A DNA stretch of 64,000 nt from Reyranella humidisoli (GTDB lineage Bacteria > Pseudomonadota > Alphaproteobacteria > Reyranellales > Reyranellaceae). Location: the NCBI RefSeq assembly GCF_019039055.1, contig NZ_JAHOPB010000001.1, forward strand, positions 1-64,000, read 5' to 3'. Of this stretch, positions 7,658 through 16,791 are shown in pieces. Within the stretch, counting starts at the first letter, position 1. Every line of letters starts with the position of its first letter. Below the pieces are notes generated by a model that made no database searches, was not told where the DNA came from, and saw nothing but the letters and a program-made list of their open reading frames with translations. The translations under genes and the position numbers were made by a program.

Positions 7658-8665
7658 TCAGGAGTCCGCCGTGAAGCCGATCTTCTTCACGATCGGACCC
7701 CAGCGGTCGTAGCTCTGCTTCAGGAGCGTTGCGAGTTCCTGCGGCGTCGAGGATTTAACCTCGAGGCCCATGACGGCGAGGCCGTCGACCACGTCCTTCT
7801 GGGCGAGCGCTGCGCGCAGCGCTTCGTTGGCGCGCATGACGACCGGGGCGGGCGTGCCGCCCGGAGCGAAGAAACCGAACCATTCGGAAAAGACGAGATC
7901 CTTGTAGCCCTGCTCGGCGAAGGTCGGGACGTTCGGCGCGAAGCGGCTGCGGGTGGCGCCCGAAACGCCGAGAAGGCGCGCCTTGCCGGCGGCGACCTGC
8001 TGGGTGAACTCGCCGACCGGACCCGACACCGCCTGGATCTGGCCACCGACCATGTCCTGCACGGCGGGCTGCGTGCCGCGATAGGCGACATGTTTCAGCT
8101 CGATGCCGCCCGCCTGGCCCAGCAGCACGCCGATGAAATGCGGAACCGAGCCGGCCGCCGGCGAGCCGTAATTGGCCTTGTCCGGGTTGGCTTTGCACCA
8201 GGCCAGGAACTCGGGGATGTTCTTCACGCTGTCGGGCACGGCGGGGCCAACGCAGAAGCCGAAGTCGAAGACGCAGGCCAGTGTCACCGGCGTCACGTCG
8301 GTGAAGGCGTCGTAGGCCAGCTTCTTGTAGATGTGCGGATAGATCATCAGCATCGACGCGGGCGTCTGCAGGATGACGCTGCCGTCGGTCGCCGCGCCCT
8401 TCATCGACTGGATGGCGATCTGGCCACCGGCGCCGGCCTTGTTCTCGACGATCGCCGCCTTGGTGTAGGCGGTGCCCTTGAGGCCCTCGGCGACGCGACG
8501 GCAAAGCGTGTCGGACGTGCCGCCCGGCGGGAAGCCGGTGATGATGCGCACGTTCTCGAGCGGCTGGGTGCCCTGCGCGCCCGCACGGCCGGCGAGCCCC
8601 AGGGTGGCGAGCGCGGCAGCGGCACCCGTGGCGCGGACGAAGCCGCGGCGGTTCTGGTTGGTCAT
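7658..8665 (-). CDS. Bug-family tripartite tricarboxylate transporter receptor (TctC-like)
   Basis: A 335-residue periplasmic solute-binding protein of the Bug family, whose members bind carboxylates and other small organic acids. After a Tat-type signal (NRRGFVRATG, then a hydrophobic stretch to AGAQG) come the hallmarks: ITGFPPGGTSD, a VENKAGAGGQIA segment that lines the ligand site, and HVAYRGTQPAVQDMVGGQIQ. Start at the ATG at 8665, with GGGAGG just upstream. No TctA or TctB membrane genes are nearby, which is common for this family. Confidence 0.9.
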   Translation of the reverse strand: MTNQNRRGFVRATGAAAALATLGLAGRAGAQGTQPLENVRIITGFPPGGTSDTLCRRVAEGLKGTAYTKAAIVENKAGAGGQIAIQSMKGAATDGSVILQTPASMLMIYPHIYKKLAYDAFTDVTPVTLACVFDFGFCVGPAVPDSVKNIPEFLAWCKANPDKANYGSPAAGSVPHFIGVLLGQAGGIELKHVAYRGTQPAVQDMVGGQIQAVSGPVGEFTQQVAAGKARLLGVSGATRSRFAPNVPTFAEQGYKDLVFSEWFGFFAPGGTPAPVVMRANEALRAALAQKDVVDGLAVMGLEVKSSTPQELATLLKQSYDRWGPIVKKIGFTADS

Positions 8666-8735
8666 TGGTTTCCTCCCGTTTGTGCGCGGACTGTCGCCCA
8701 AATCTGCGGGCGCGCCAAGTGCGGCCGTCGGAAGA

Positions 8736-9371
8736 TCACCTGCCACTCCGACGCCGGACAACGGCGGCCTTCTTCACGCCGGAAGGGCCGGTCCATCGCG
8801 GAAACGTCCTGGTGTCGAGGCCGAACAGGTCGAGCACGCGCGCGACCGAATGGGTCACGATGTCGTCGACGGTCTTCGGGCGCGTATAGAAAGCCGGCGA
8901 CGGCACCGCGACGATGGCACCCATCTCGGTGACAGCCAGCATGCTCTTGATGTGGCCGGCATGCAGCGGCGTTTCGCGGAACATCAGCACGACCCGCCGG
9001 CGTTCCTTGAGGCAGACGTCGGCTGCACGCGAGACGAGGCCAGACGTCACCCCGGTCGCGATCTCGCTCAGGGTCCGCACCGAGCACGGCGCCACGATCA
9101 TGCCCATGGTCTGGAACGACCCGCTCGATATCGCCGCGGCGATGTCGCCCGGCGCATGGACGTGATCGGCCAGCGCCCGCAGGTCGGCGGCAGACATGTC
9201 GGTCTCGAGCGACCGCGTCTGATCGCCCGCCTTGGAGATCACGAGATGGGTCTCGATCTTCAGGGCGCGCAACGCTTCCAGCACACGAATCCCGTAGACC
9301 GTTCCCGAGGCGCCGGTGATGCCGACGACCATGCGCCGGCCCGATGCGCCTGCTGCCTTGCTCGTTGCCAT
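8736..9371 (-). CDS. ubiX: UbiX/Pad1-family flavin prenyltransferase
   Basis: A 211-residue flavoprotein of the UbiX/Pad1 family, which attaches a dimethylallyl group to FMN to make the prenyl-FMN cofactor of UbiD-type decarboxylases. Diagnostic segments are the GITGASGTVYGIRVLEAL nucleotide fold, GSFQTMGMIVAPCS, and the RAADVCLKERR to RETPL region. No UbiD-type decarboxylase is seen in this window, so its partner lies elsewhere. Start at the ATG at 9371; a longer in-frame start at 9440 adds a non-conserved tail. It is the gene upstream of the Bug receptor at a distance of 70 bases. Confidence 0.88.
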   Translation of the reverse strand: MATSKAAGASGRRMVVGITGASGTVYGIRVLEALRALKIETHLVISKAGDQTRSLETDMSAADLRALADHVHAPGDIAAAISSGSFQTMGMIVAPCSVRTLSEIATGVTSGLVSRAADVCLKERRRVVLMFRETPLHAGHIKSMLAVTEMGAIVAVPSPAFYTRPKTVDDIVTHSVARVLDLFGLDTRTFPRWTGPSGVKKAAVVRRRSGR

Positions 9372-9554
9372 GCGCAGTCCCTCAGCCGCCGTTCTTGATG
9401 TTTGCGACGTGCCGAACTGCAGCGTCTCGCAAGACTTCACCTTTATGTGAACAAGTTACAGTGGAAACGCAATATGATGTAAGGTGGCCTTAAGCTGGCA
9501 ACGATATCAGTGCCCCAAGATCGATCAAGGACGGTCCGCGGGCCAGTTTTCGCA

Positions 9555-10577
9555 ATGAAAGATGCAGTGTCTCCCTCCGCCCTGAACCTCTTCCATGAAG
9601 AAGACGCCGCCGATCGCTGGCTGCCTCTGGTTCGCCGCGCCTTGCGCAGGACGAAGCCGTCCAGCGGAAGTTTCCAGAGCTTCCAGAACCTGTGCGCCGG
9701 CCTCGATCACCTCGGCATACCCTATCGGGTGAACAACTACGCGCATCTGCGTCGCCATCCCGGCGAGATCGCCTGCGTCATCGGCAAGCCGCCGGTGCTG
9801 GACAAGATCCCCTGCGGCACGCCGATCGTGTTCGGGTCGGCGGGCTACGACCATCCGGTCGACGATCCCACACTTCTCTCCGATCACAACATCCGGGGCG
9901 TGCTGGTGCCGTGCGAATGGGTCCGGAAAATGTGCGAACCCTACTGGGGCATGAAGGTGCATGCGTGGGCCGAGGGTTTCGACACCGAAGGCTGGAAGCC
10001 CCTGCCCGGCGCCGTCCAGGACATCGACGTCCTGGTCTGCGACAGGATCCGTTGCCATCCCGAGCGCGATCGCCCGGCGGTCCGCGATCCCATCGTCCGC
10101 GACCTCGAGGCCCGCGGCCTGCGCGTTGCCACCTTCCGCCACGACGGCGGACGCGAGGAACAGTTCCGCGCCCTGCTCGCCCGTGCGCGCTCGATGGTGC
10201 TGCTGAGCGAGCATGAGACCCGGGGCGTTGCCCTGCGGCAGGCCCTGTCGTCCGATGTTCCCGTCCTCGCCTGGGACGCCGGCGGCCTATGGCAGGATAC
10301 CCGCTACCATCCCCATCGCGTTCAGTTCGGCCCCGTGACCTCGACTCCCGACTGGGATGACCGCTGCGGGATGAAGTTCCGCGATACCGACGACTTCGGC
10401 GCCGTCTTCCCGCGCTTCTGGACGGGCGTTCTCCAGCAACGATTCGCGCCCCGTGCGCATGTGCTGGAAAATCTGACCCTGGAAGCCGGCGCACGCCGTT
10501 ACGCCGACCTCGTGCATCGCCTGAACTTCGGTGCCCTCGACCGGGAAGAGCCGGCAGACTGGCTAAAAGCTGCCTGA
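9555..10577 (+). CDS. Glycosyltransferase-like protein (GT-B type)
   Basis: A 340-residue protein (355 if the GTG at 9510 is used; neither start has a strong ribosome site). The C-terminal half has the usual GT-B donor-site arrangement: LLSEHETRGVALRQALSSDV followed by PVLAWDAGGLW, like the E-x-x-G-L-x-L-x-E-A-L motif of family-1 glycosyltransferases. The N-terminal half has IPYRVNNY and a VPCEWVRKMCEPYWG stretch typical of glycosyl transfer proteins. No signal peptide. Donor and acceptor are unknown. It lies alone upstream of tRNA-Arg. Confidence 0.6.
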   Translation: MKDAVSPSALNLFHEEDAADRWLPLVRRALRRTKPSSGSFQSFQNLCAGLDHLGIPYRVNNYAHLRRHPGEIACVIGKPPVLDKIPCGTPIVFGSAGYDHPVDDPTLLSDHNIRGVLVPCEWVRKMCEPYWGMKVHAWAEGFDTEGWKPLPGAVQDIDVLVCDRIRCHPERDRPAVRDPIVRDLEARGLRVATFRHDGGREEQFRALLARARSMVLLSEHETRGVALRQALSSDVPVLAWDAGGLWQDTRYHPHRVQFGPVTSTPDWDDRCGMKFRDTDDFGAVFPRFWTGVLQQRFAPRAHVLENLTLEAGARRYADLVHRLNFGALDREEPADWLKAA

Positions 10578-10604
10578 CCGCGCGAACGCTGCCGCCCGGG
10601 CGCG

Positions 10605-10633
10605 TTGCACCGCGAGGGTGCCTCCGGTATGGT
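10605..10633 (+). promoter_or_regulatory. Promoter of tRNA-Arg
   Basis: A -35 box TTGCAC at 10605-10610 and a -10 box TATGGT at 10628-10633 are separated by exactly 17 bases. The predicted start of transcription falls around 10640, just before the mature tRNA 5' end at 10644. The spacing and position fit a sigma-70-type stable-RNA promoter. Confidence 0.6.
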
Positions 10634-10643
10634 CCGCCGCGCT

Positions 10644-10720
<77 letters not shown>

Positions 10721-10771
10721 CTTCACCTTGAATTCGATGACCGTGCGAAAGGCCGACCGCGACCCGCCGGC

Positions 10772-10945
10772 CTACGTGCTGGTCTTGCTCCGGGCGCCTC
10801 GCCCCCGGCCGTCGTTCGCGCCGCGACCGCCGACCGACAGAGTGATGTCCGTCAGTGTTCCCAGACGCTGGAGCACAGGCGCCACGTAGGCTCGCTTGGC
10901 CGCCGGGGCCGTGGGTCGGGCATCGGTCTCGAATACGTCATTCAT
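10772..10945 (-). CDS. Lasso-peptide-like RiPP precursor (orphan)
   Basis: A 57-residue peptide. Residues 20-35 fit the lasso leader motif Y-x2-P-x-L-x3-G-x5-T (Y20, P23, L25, G29, T35), the element recognised by the RiPP recognition protein in lasso pathways. If T35 is the penultimate leader residue, the core begins at S37 and an aspartate falls at core position 9 (D45), the usual place of the ring-closing acid; the tail is rich in Gly and Arg. The start is the ATG at 10945 with GAGGT six bases upstream; a longer frame to 11110 lacks support. No asparagine-synthetase-like cyclase, leader peptidase or exporter is nearby, so maturation is unproven. Many proteobacterial peptides with this leader are likewise orphans. 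Confidence 0.6.
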   Translation of the reverse strand: MNDVFETDARPTAPAAKRAYVAPVLQRLGTLTDITLSVGGRGANDGRGRGARSKTST

Positions 10946-11163
10946 GGCGTACCTCACAAACACTTGCCGCAGCGTCATCGAGCCCCGGCCACCACATTCT
11001 AGAAAAGATCGCCCCCGCTGTCCCGTTCTTCGAACGGCCGAAGCCGGACCGCATTGACACATTCGCATCCGGCGACTGATGTAGCGCCTCTGCAAACCGG
11101 GGACGCCCAAGAGCTTCGCCGGACCGGCACCGTCCGTCAGTGCAACAGTCAGGGATTCCCCGC

Positions 11164-11793
11164 GTGACTCCGACTTTCCTGAACGACTTCTTCTACGAGT
11201 TCGTCACGCTCTTCGTCATCCTCGATCCCATCGCCACGGTGCCGATCTTTCTCATGGTCACGGCCGGCCTGGACCGCAAGAGAGCGCTCCTGGTGGCGGC
11301 CTATGCGGTGGGCGTCGCCTTCCTGATCCTTCTGTTCTTCATCGTCGTGGGACGGCCGCTGCTGTCGGCGCTTCACATCCCGATGTCCTCGTTCCAGTTG
11401 GCGGGATCGATCGTGCTGCTGCTGTTCGGCGTGAAGATGGTGTTGGGCAAGGTGACGGAGGACGCGCTCAGCATGCCCGATGATGCGACGCCGCTTCAGC
11501 GCGCGGTCTTCCCGCTGGCGGTTCCCGGCATCGCCGGCGCGGGCGCGATCCTGACCGTCGTGCTGCTGACCGACAACAACGTCCGCTCGTTCGGCGAGCA
11601 GGTCACGACGACGGCCATCCTCGCGCTCTGCCTCTTCCTGCTCTTCGTGGCCTACGCGCTGGCCGGAACCCTGTTCCGCCTGCTCGGCAAGCCCGGCATC
11701 GAGATCGTGAGCCGCGTGTTCGGCCTCATCCTGTCGAGCATCGCCGTCACGGGACTGATCGTCGCCATCAAGCTGAGCTTCGGCCTCGGCTGA
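11164..11793 (+). CDS. MarC-family integral membrane protein
   Basis: A 209-residue, six-helix inner-membrane protein of the MarC family. Typical features are the N-terminal FVTLFVILDPIATVPIFL helix, the AGSIVLLLFGVKM helix and the PLAVPGIAGAGAILTVVLL loop and helix. The family has no settled function despite its name from the multiple antibiotic resistance locus. The GTG at 11164 is favoured, with CAGGGA upstream; a GTG at 11140 would add eight residues. It converges on the adenylate cyclase gene, with only three bases between stops. Confidence 0.85.
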   Translation: MTPTFLNDFFYEFVTLFVILDPIATVPIFLMVTAGLDRKRALLVAAYAVGVAFLILLFFIVVGRPLLSALHIPMSSFQLAGSIVLLLFGVKMVLGKVTEDALSMPDDATPLQRAVFPLAVPGIAGAGAILTVVLLTDNNVRSFGEQVTTTAILALCLFLLFVAYALAGTLFRLLGKPGIEIVSRVFGLILSSIAVTGLIVAIKLSFGLG

Positions 11794-11796
11794 GGC

Positions 11797-13923
11797 TCAC
11801 AATCTCAGGAGCCAGGCCTCGACGTTGCCCTTGCCCTTCACCTCGATCTCGCCGCGCGCCTCGAAGACGAACTGGTCCTTGAGCTTCTCGTAGACCGGTC
11901 GCGTGACCTGGATCGAATCGGGGATGCCGCCGGATTCCATGCGGCTCGCGAGGTTTACCGTGTCGCCCCACAGATCGTAGATGTACTTGCTCTTGCCGAT
12001 GACGCCGGCCACGACCGGGCCGCTGTTGATGCCGACGCGCAATTTCATCGACACGCCATGCTCCATCGCATGCTCGCGGGTGATGTGGACCATGCGGATC
12101 GCCATGCGCACCATGCGCTCGGCGTGATTCGGCACCGGCACCGGCAGCCCGCAGACCGCCATGTAGGCGTCGCCGACGGTCTTGATCTTTTCGATGCCGA
12201 GCTCGCTGGCGGCGACGTCGAAGCGGGTGAACAGGCCGTTCAGAAGCGTGACGACCTCGGCTGGCGGCATCTCCGACGAAAGCTGGGTGAAGCCGACGAG
12301 GTCGGCGAAGGCGACCGTGACCTCAGCAAAGCCGTCGGCAATGCCCTTCTCGCCGCCGCGCAGCCGGTTGGCAATCGGCGCCGGCAGCACGTTCAGGAGA
12401 AGCTCCTCGTTCTCGCGGTTCTTCGATTCGATGACGAGGTTCTTCCGGTTCAGCTCGTCGATCATGCCGTTGAAGGCGAGGCAGAGCTGGCCGATCTCGT
12501 CGCGCGAACGGACCGGCACGTGCGCATCGAGATCGCCGGCCGCGAAGCGCCGCACGCCGGCCGTGAGGTCGCGCAACGGACCGAGCAGCGAGCGCGAGAG
12601 CCAGGCCCCGGTGAAGACCACGATCAAGAAGGCGATCGCTCCGACGATCATGAGGTCACGCTCCAGCCGATAGACCGGCGCGAAGGCTTCCGCGCTGTCG
12701 ATCTTGGCGACCAGCCCCCATTTGACGCCGGCGATCCGGACCGGTCCCCAGGACGCCAGCGTGGGTACGCCGCGATAGCCGACGATCTCGCCGAACCCCT
12801 CTACGCCACCGACCGCGGCGCGCGTCGCCGACGTGTCGGCGCGCTGGTGCAGGATCGGAGAGCCGAATCGCTTGATGGCGGCAATGTCCTCGTCGGCCGC
12901 GCCGCCGGCCTTCAATTCGGTGAAATAGACGTCGCGGTTCTCGAAGAAATAGCGGCCGCTGGAGCGCACCAGGAAATCCGGGCCGATCAGATAGGCCTCG
13001 CCGGTCGAGCGAAAGCCCTCGTTGCGCCAGCGTCGGCCGCCGGTGACGATATTGTCGATCTCGTCGATGGACAGTTCCGCGATCAGCACGCCGGTCACGG
13101 CGCCCTGGTCGATGATCGGGGCCGCCATGAATGCGGACGGCAACCCTTCGGATGGCAGATAGGCCGAGAAATCCTCGAGGCACGTCGCGGAGGGATCGGG
13201 GGTGGTGGCACAGCGCGCCGCGGCCGCGGCGAGATTGGACTGGCGATAGGGGCCGGCCCGGAGCGAAGTCGCGAAGTCGGCATCTTTGTCGACCGTGTAG
13301 ATCACCCGCCCCGTCCTCGGATCGACGATCATGAAGTCGTGAAAGCCGAGTGTCGCGGCCGCCGTCCGCATCAGCGGGTGATAGACCGCATGGACCTTGC
13401 TGTAGGCGCTGCCGTCGCCGGCATCGTCGAGGAGGTCCCGCCGCCCGTCGGGATGCGGATTGCGGACGATGTAGAGGTCCTGCAGGAAGTACGCGGCCGA
13501 ACTGGTCGGCATGAACTCGGCGGCGGGAACATCCGCGCCCAGCAGCTTGCGCACCATCGGCAGGTAGTGGCCCCCGTACCAGCCCTGGACGGCCTGCTTC
13601 ACCTCGGCCGGGAGTTCCTTGCTGTCCAACTCGTCGACGGCCTCGCGGAAGCCGCGCGTGGCGTCCACGACCATCTTGGCGGCTGCGAGCAGGCGCATCT
13701 CGCTGCGCACGGTGCGGAAATACCCCTCGACCTGGTGCGCCTTGGTCTCGCGGGCCGCGGTGAGCTGGTCGAAGATCGCCCGCTCGAGCGCCTCGCGGGC
13801 CTGGATGTAGCCCAGCACACCGGTGATCACGACCGCGACCGCGCCCAGCAGCAGCAGGATCGCGAACAGCTTGGCCGCCAGTCCCCAGCGAGTTGGCCGT
13901 GGCTCGGCGGCGGTCACGGTCAT
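11797..13923 (-). CDS. Membrane-bound class III adenylate cyclase (extracellular sensor, HAMP, cyclase)
   Basis: A 708-residue sensor enzyme. Helix 1 spans about 16-38, a large periplasmic dCache-like sensor domain about 40-420, helix 2 about 425-444, a HAMP linker about 445-492, and the catalytic domain from about 535 to the end. Metal-binding aspartates are D540 (FADLVGFT) and D585 (GDAYM). The purine-specifying pair is K581 and D650 (YDLWGD), which fits ATP rather than GTP, and N657 and R661 are present. It should therefore make cAMP in response to a periplasmic ligand. The start is at 13923, eight bases after the RraA-like gene; longer reading upstream is antisense-like shadow within that gene. 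Confidence 0.88.
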   Translation of the reverse strand: MTVTAAEPRPTRWGLAAKLFAILLLLGAVAVVITGVLGYIQAREALERAIFDQLTAARETKAHQVEGYFRTVRSEMRLLAAAKMVVDATRGFREAVDELDSKELPAEVKQAVQGWYGGHYLPMVRKLLGADVPAAEFMPTSSAAYFLQDLYIVRNPHPDGRRDLLDDAGDGSAYSKVHAVYHPLMRTAAATLGFHDFMIVDPRTGRVIYTVDKDADFATSLRAGPYRQSNLAAAAARCATTPDPSATCLEDFSAYLPSEGLPSAFMAAPIIDQGAVTGVLIAELSIDEIDNIVTGGRRWRNEGFRSTGEAYLIGPDFLVRSSGRYFFENRDVYFTELKAGGAADEDIAAIKRFGSPILHQRADTSATRAAVGGVEGFGEIVGYRGVPTLASWGPVRIAGVKWGLVAKIDSAEAFAPVYRLERDLMIVGAIAFLIVVFTGAWLSRSLLGPLRDLTAGVRRFAAGDLDAHVPVRSRDEIGQLCLAFNGMIDELNRKNLVIESKNRENEELLLNVLPAPIANRLRGGEKGIADGFAEVTVAFADLVGFTQLSSEMPPAEVVTLLNGLFTRFDVAASELGIEKIKTVGDAYMAVCGLPVPVPNHAERMVRMAIRMVHITREHAMEHGVSMKLRVGINSGPVVAGVIGKSKYIYDLWGDTVNLASRMESGGIPDSIQVTRPVYEKLKDQFVFEARGEIEVKGKGNVEAWLLRL

Positions 13924-13931
13924 GACACGAC

Positions 13932-14666
13932 TTATCCCTTCTTCGCGCCGTAGGTGCCGCCGGAGTTGATCGCGCGGATCTCGGCGGCGGTCTTGGCCTT
14001 GCGCATCATCTCGAGCTTCTCGGCCTCGTCGGCCAGCATCGCCTGGGCGTTCTTCAGTACGGCGCGGGCATGCTGTGCGGGAAACTTCACGGCGCCGTTC
14101 TCGTCCATGTGGATCAGCTCGCCCGGCGCCACGTCCATGCCGCCGACCGACACCGGGGCGTTGACCGACTGGACCGCCATGTCGCCGTGCCCGGCCGTGA
14201 CGCCGCCCAGCAGCATCTGGAACTTCATGCGGCGGATCGCATCGACGTCGCGCGACGGGCCGTTCGACAGCAGGCCGACGCAGCCGACGGCCTGCATCGA
14301 GGTCGTCATCATCTCGCCGGCGAGGCCCGCCTTGTTCATCAGCTCCGGGGGCCACTTCTGCTGGATGACCAGGATGGTCGGCTTCTTCATGGCGTCGAGC
14401 GCATCGACCACGTCCATGAAGGTGAGACGGCCGGCGAAGTTCGGGTCTGGCAGGCCGTACACGCAGGTAACGGCATAGCCGATGAGCGCGCCCATCTCCG
14501 GATACATGCAGCGGATCGAGGTGTCGGTGTACCAGTTCTCGGTCCACGGGTTGTAGAGGCCGAGGCAGAGGGGATTCTTCGGATAGGTCGCGACCACGTT
14601 GGTAATGGTCGGCGTGTCGATCTTGCGCAGCTCGGCGAACAGCTGGTCTTCGGAAAGCTCGGACAT
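13932..14666 (-). CDS. RraA-family protein (HMG/CHA aldolase-like)
   Basis: A 244-residue protein of the RraA/aldolase superfamily. The conserved core is visible: LLSNGPSRDVDAIRRM, then APVSVGGMDVAPGELIHMDENGAVKFP, which corresponds to the family's G-x-V-x-P-G-D-x-x-x-x-D-x-x-G-V-V segment. Members include regulators of RNase E and class II pyruvate aldolases such as HMG/CHA aldolase; in soil bacteria with catabolic neighbours the aldolase or decarboxylase role is more likely. The start at 14666 is chosen over a longer frame to 14747 because of the GGGGGAAA upstream. Confidence 0.75.
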   Translation of the reverse strand: MSELSEDQLFAELRKIDTPTITNVVATYPKNPLCLGLYNPWTENWYTDTSIRCMYPEMGALIGYAVTCVYGLPDPNFAGRLTFMDVVDALDAMKKPTILVIQQKWPPELMNKAGLAGEMMTTSMQAVGCVGLLSNGPSRDVDAIRRMKFQMLLGGVTAGHGDMAVQSVNAPVSVGGMDVAPGELIHMDENGAVKFPAQHARAVLKNAQAMLADEAEKLEMMRKAKTAAEIRAINSGGTYGAKKG

Positions 14667-14757
14667 GTCGGTCGTTTCCCCCTGGGTACGGCTTCGTTCT
14701 TCGCGCGAAAGGCGGCGGCGGGCAAGAGCCCTGCCCGCCCCCGTCACCCGCGCCGCC

Positions 14758-15858
14758 TCACGGCACGAAAATCAGGAAGACGAAGGTCGCGAACAGGACC
14801 AGGTGAACGAAGCCCGGCAGGATGTTCGTCCGCCCTCCACCGAAGGTCACGAGGCTGACGCCGAACGTCAGGACCAGCAGCACGATGTCGTGCGTGTCGA
14901 TGCCGAGCGCGAGCGGCTGGTTCAGGACCATCGCCAGCAGACTGACCGCCGGGATGGTAAGTCCGATCGTGGCCAGGGAAGAGCCGAGCGCGAGGTTCAG
15001 GCTCTTCTGCAGCTCGTTGCGCCGGGCCGCGCGCAGCGCGGCCAGGGTTTCGGGCAGCAGCACCAGCAGCGCGACCAGCAGGCCGATGGCATCGCGCGGC
15101 GCGCCGACGGCGGTGACGACCTTCTCAACCGAGCCGGAGAAGCCCTTGGCCAGGAGCACCACCGCGACCAGAGAGACCACGAGCTGGCCGACGCTTTCCC
15201 AGAACTCGGTCGGCGTTGGGCCGCCGCCGGCCTCGCCATGGCCCTCGCCGGAATCCGAGAGAAAGTAGTCGCGATGACGGATCGTCTGGACGTAGAGGAA
15301 GACGCCATAGAGGACGAGGGTGACGAAGCTTACGAAGACGAGCTGGGTCGGCGAATAGAACGGGCCGGGTGCGCTGGTCGTATAGGTCGGCAGGATCAGC
15401 GTCAGCGTGGCGAGCGGCATCAGCACCACGAGATAGGCGTTGGCGCCCGGCAGGCGGAAACCCTGCTCGCCGTAGCGAAGCCCGCCCACGATCAGGCACA
15501 GGCCCACCATGCCGTTGCAGACGACCATGATCACGGAGAAGACCGTCTCGCGCGCGAGCCCCTCGTTACCCTCGCCCGCGAACATGATCGAGAGGATCAG
15601 CGCCACCTCGATCACCGTCACGGCCACGGTCAGCACGAGCGTGCCGTAGGGTTCGCCCAGGCGATGGGCGATGACGTCGGCGTGATGGACCGAGGAGAAG
15701 ACCGTGGCCATAAGCACCGCCAGCTCGATGACGGGCAACACGGCGGCCATGGTCGGCGAGAGCGAGCCGCGGCCGATGGCCAGGGAAATCGCGAGGGCAA
15801 TGAGGAGGCCGAGCGCGGGAACCAGCCGCCACGAGAGGGGCTTGCGCGCGCTGGCCAT
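14758..15858 (-). CDS. Calcium/cation:proton antiporter (ChaA-like, CaCA superfamily)
   Basis: A 366-residue membrane protein with about 11 helices and two inverted halves, as in the CaCA exchangers. The acidic alpha-repeat segments are TVAVTVIEVALILSIMFAG in the first half and the LLVLLPETLAALRAARRNELQKSLNLALGS region in the second. It resembles E. coli ChaA, which exports Ca2+ or Na+/K+ in exchange for protons. Its start lies three bases after the livM stop, so it appears to be read as part of the liv transcript. Confidence 0.82.
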   Translation of the reverse strand: MASARKPLSWRLVPALGLLIALAISLAIGRGSLSPTMAAVLPVIELAVLMATVFSSVHHADVIAHRLGEPYGTLVLTVAVTVIEVALILSIMFAGEGNEGLARETVFSVIMVVCNGMVGLCLIVGGLRYGEQGFRLPGANAYLVVLMPLATLTLILPTYTTSAPGPFYSPTQLVFVSFVTLVLYGVFLYVQTIRHRDYFLSDSGEGHGEAGGGPTPTEFWESVGQLVVSLVAVVLLAKGFSGSVEKVVTAVGAPRDAIGLLVALLVLLPETLAALRAARRNELQKSLNLALGSSLATIGLTIPAVSLLAMVLNQPLALGIDTHDIVLLVLTFGVSLVTFGGGRTNILPGFVHLVLFATFVFLIFVP

Positions 15859-15861
15859 CCG

Positions 15862-16791
15862 CTAGCGCGCCTGGCGCCGTTTCCACCAATCCGCGAGTTC
15901 GCCGACGACGCCCTTGCGGAATGCGAGCACGATCACCACGAAGATGGCCCCCTGGATCACCAGCACGAACTCGCCGGTGAAGGCCAGGTAGTTCTGCATG
16001 GTGACGATGATGAAGGCACCGACCACCGGGCCGACGATGGTGCCGAGGCCGCCGACCAGCGCCATCAAAACGACCTCGCCGGAGGTCGAGGCCGCTACGT
16101 CCGTGAGGGTCGCGAACTGCTGCACCATCGCCTTGGTGGCGCCGGCAAGGCCGGCCAGCGCCGCCGACAGGACGAAGGCCAGCAGCTTGTAGCGATCGGC
16201 CTCATAGCCCAGCGACTTGGCGCGCTGTTCGTTGTCTCGAATGGCCTTCAGCACCTGCCCGAAGGGCGAATGGATGACGCGATAGATGGCGGCGTAGCCG
16301 AACAGGAAGATCGCCAGCACGACGTAGTACAGGACCTTGTCGTCCTTGATCGGGATCAGGCCGCCGAGCAGCGCCTTGCGGGGGATGCCCTGCAAGCCAT
16401 CCTCACCGCCGGTGAACGGCGCCTGGATGCAGAAGAAATAGACCATCTGCGCGAAGGCGAGCGTGATCATGGCGAAGTAGATGCCCTGACGGCGGATCGC
16501 GAGCGCACCGGTCACGAGGCCCAGCAGCGCCGCACCGGCCACGCCGAGCAGCAGGCCGAGTTCGGGCGCCATGTCCCACGCCTTCACGACATGACCATAG
16601 AAATAGCCCGCCATGCCGAAGAACATGGCATGGCCGAAGCTCATGAGGCCGGCATAGCCCAGGAGCAGGTTGAACGCGCAGGCGAACAGCGCGAAGCACA
16701 GCGCCTTCATCAGGAAGACGGGATAGGCGAAGGCCGGCGCAACCAGCGCCAGCACGATCAGGAGGGCGTAGCCTATGCGTGTCGCGTTCAT
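15862..16791 (-). CDS. livM: Branched-chain amino acid ABC transporter permease LivM
   Basis: A 309-residue inner-membrane permease of the LivM type with eight or more helices. Recognisable family segments are LLLGYAGLMSFGHAMFFGMAGY, the RVIHSPFGQVLKAIRDNEQRAKSLGY loop that contacts the ATPases, and the VVLMALVGGLGTIVGPVVGA stretch. The start at 16791 overlaps the livH stop by four bases (ATGA), confirming co-translation. It works with LivH, LivG, LivF and the divergent LivK. Confidence 0.92.
   Translation of the reverse strand: MNATRIGYALLIVLALVAPAFAYPVFLMKALCFALFACAFNLLLGYAGLMSFGHAMFFGMAGYFYGHVVKAWDMAPELGLLLGVAGAALLGLVTGALAIRRQGIYFAMITLAFAQMVYFFCIQAPFTGGEDGLQGIPRKALLGGLIPIKDDKVLYYVVLAIFLFGYAAIYRVIHSPFGQVLKAIRDNEQRAKSLGYEADRYKLLAFVLSAALAGLAGATKAMVQQFATLTDVAASTSGEVVLMALVGGLGTIVGPVVGAFIIVTMQNYLAFTGEFVLVIQGAIFVVIVLAFRKGVVGELADWWKRRQAR

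Noticed and set aside
9436-9451. TTCAC-N6-GTGAA inverted repeat between UbiX and the glycosyltransferase-like gene
   Set aside because: Five-base arms with no matching regulator nearby; too weak to call an operator.
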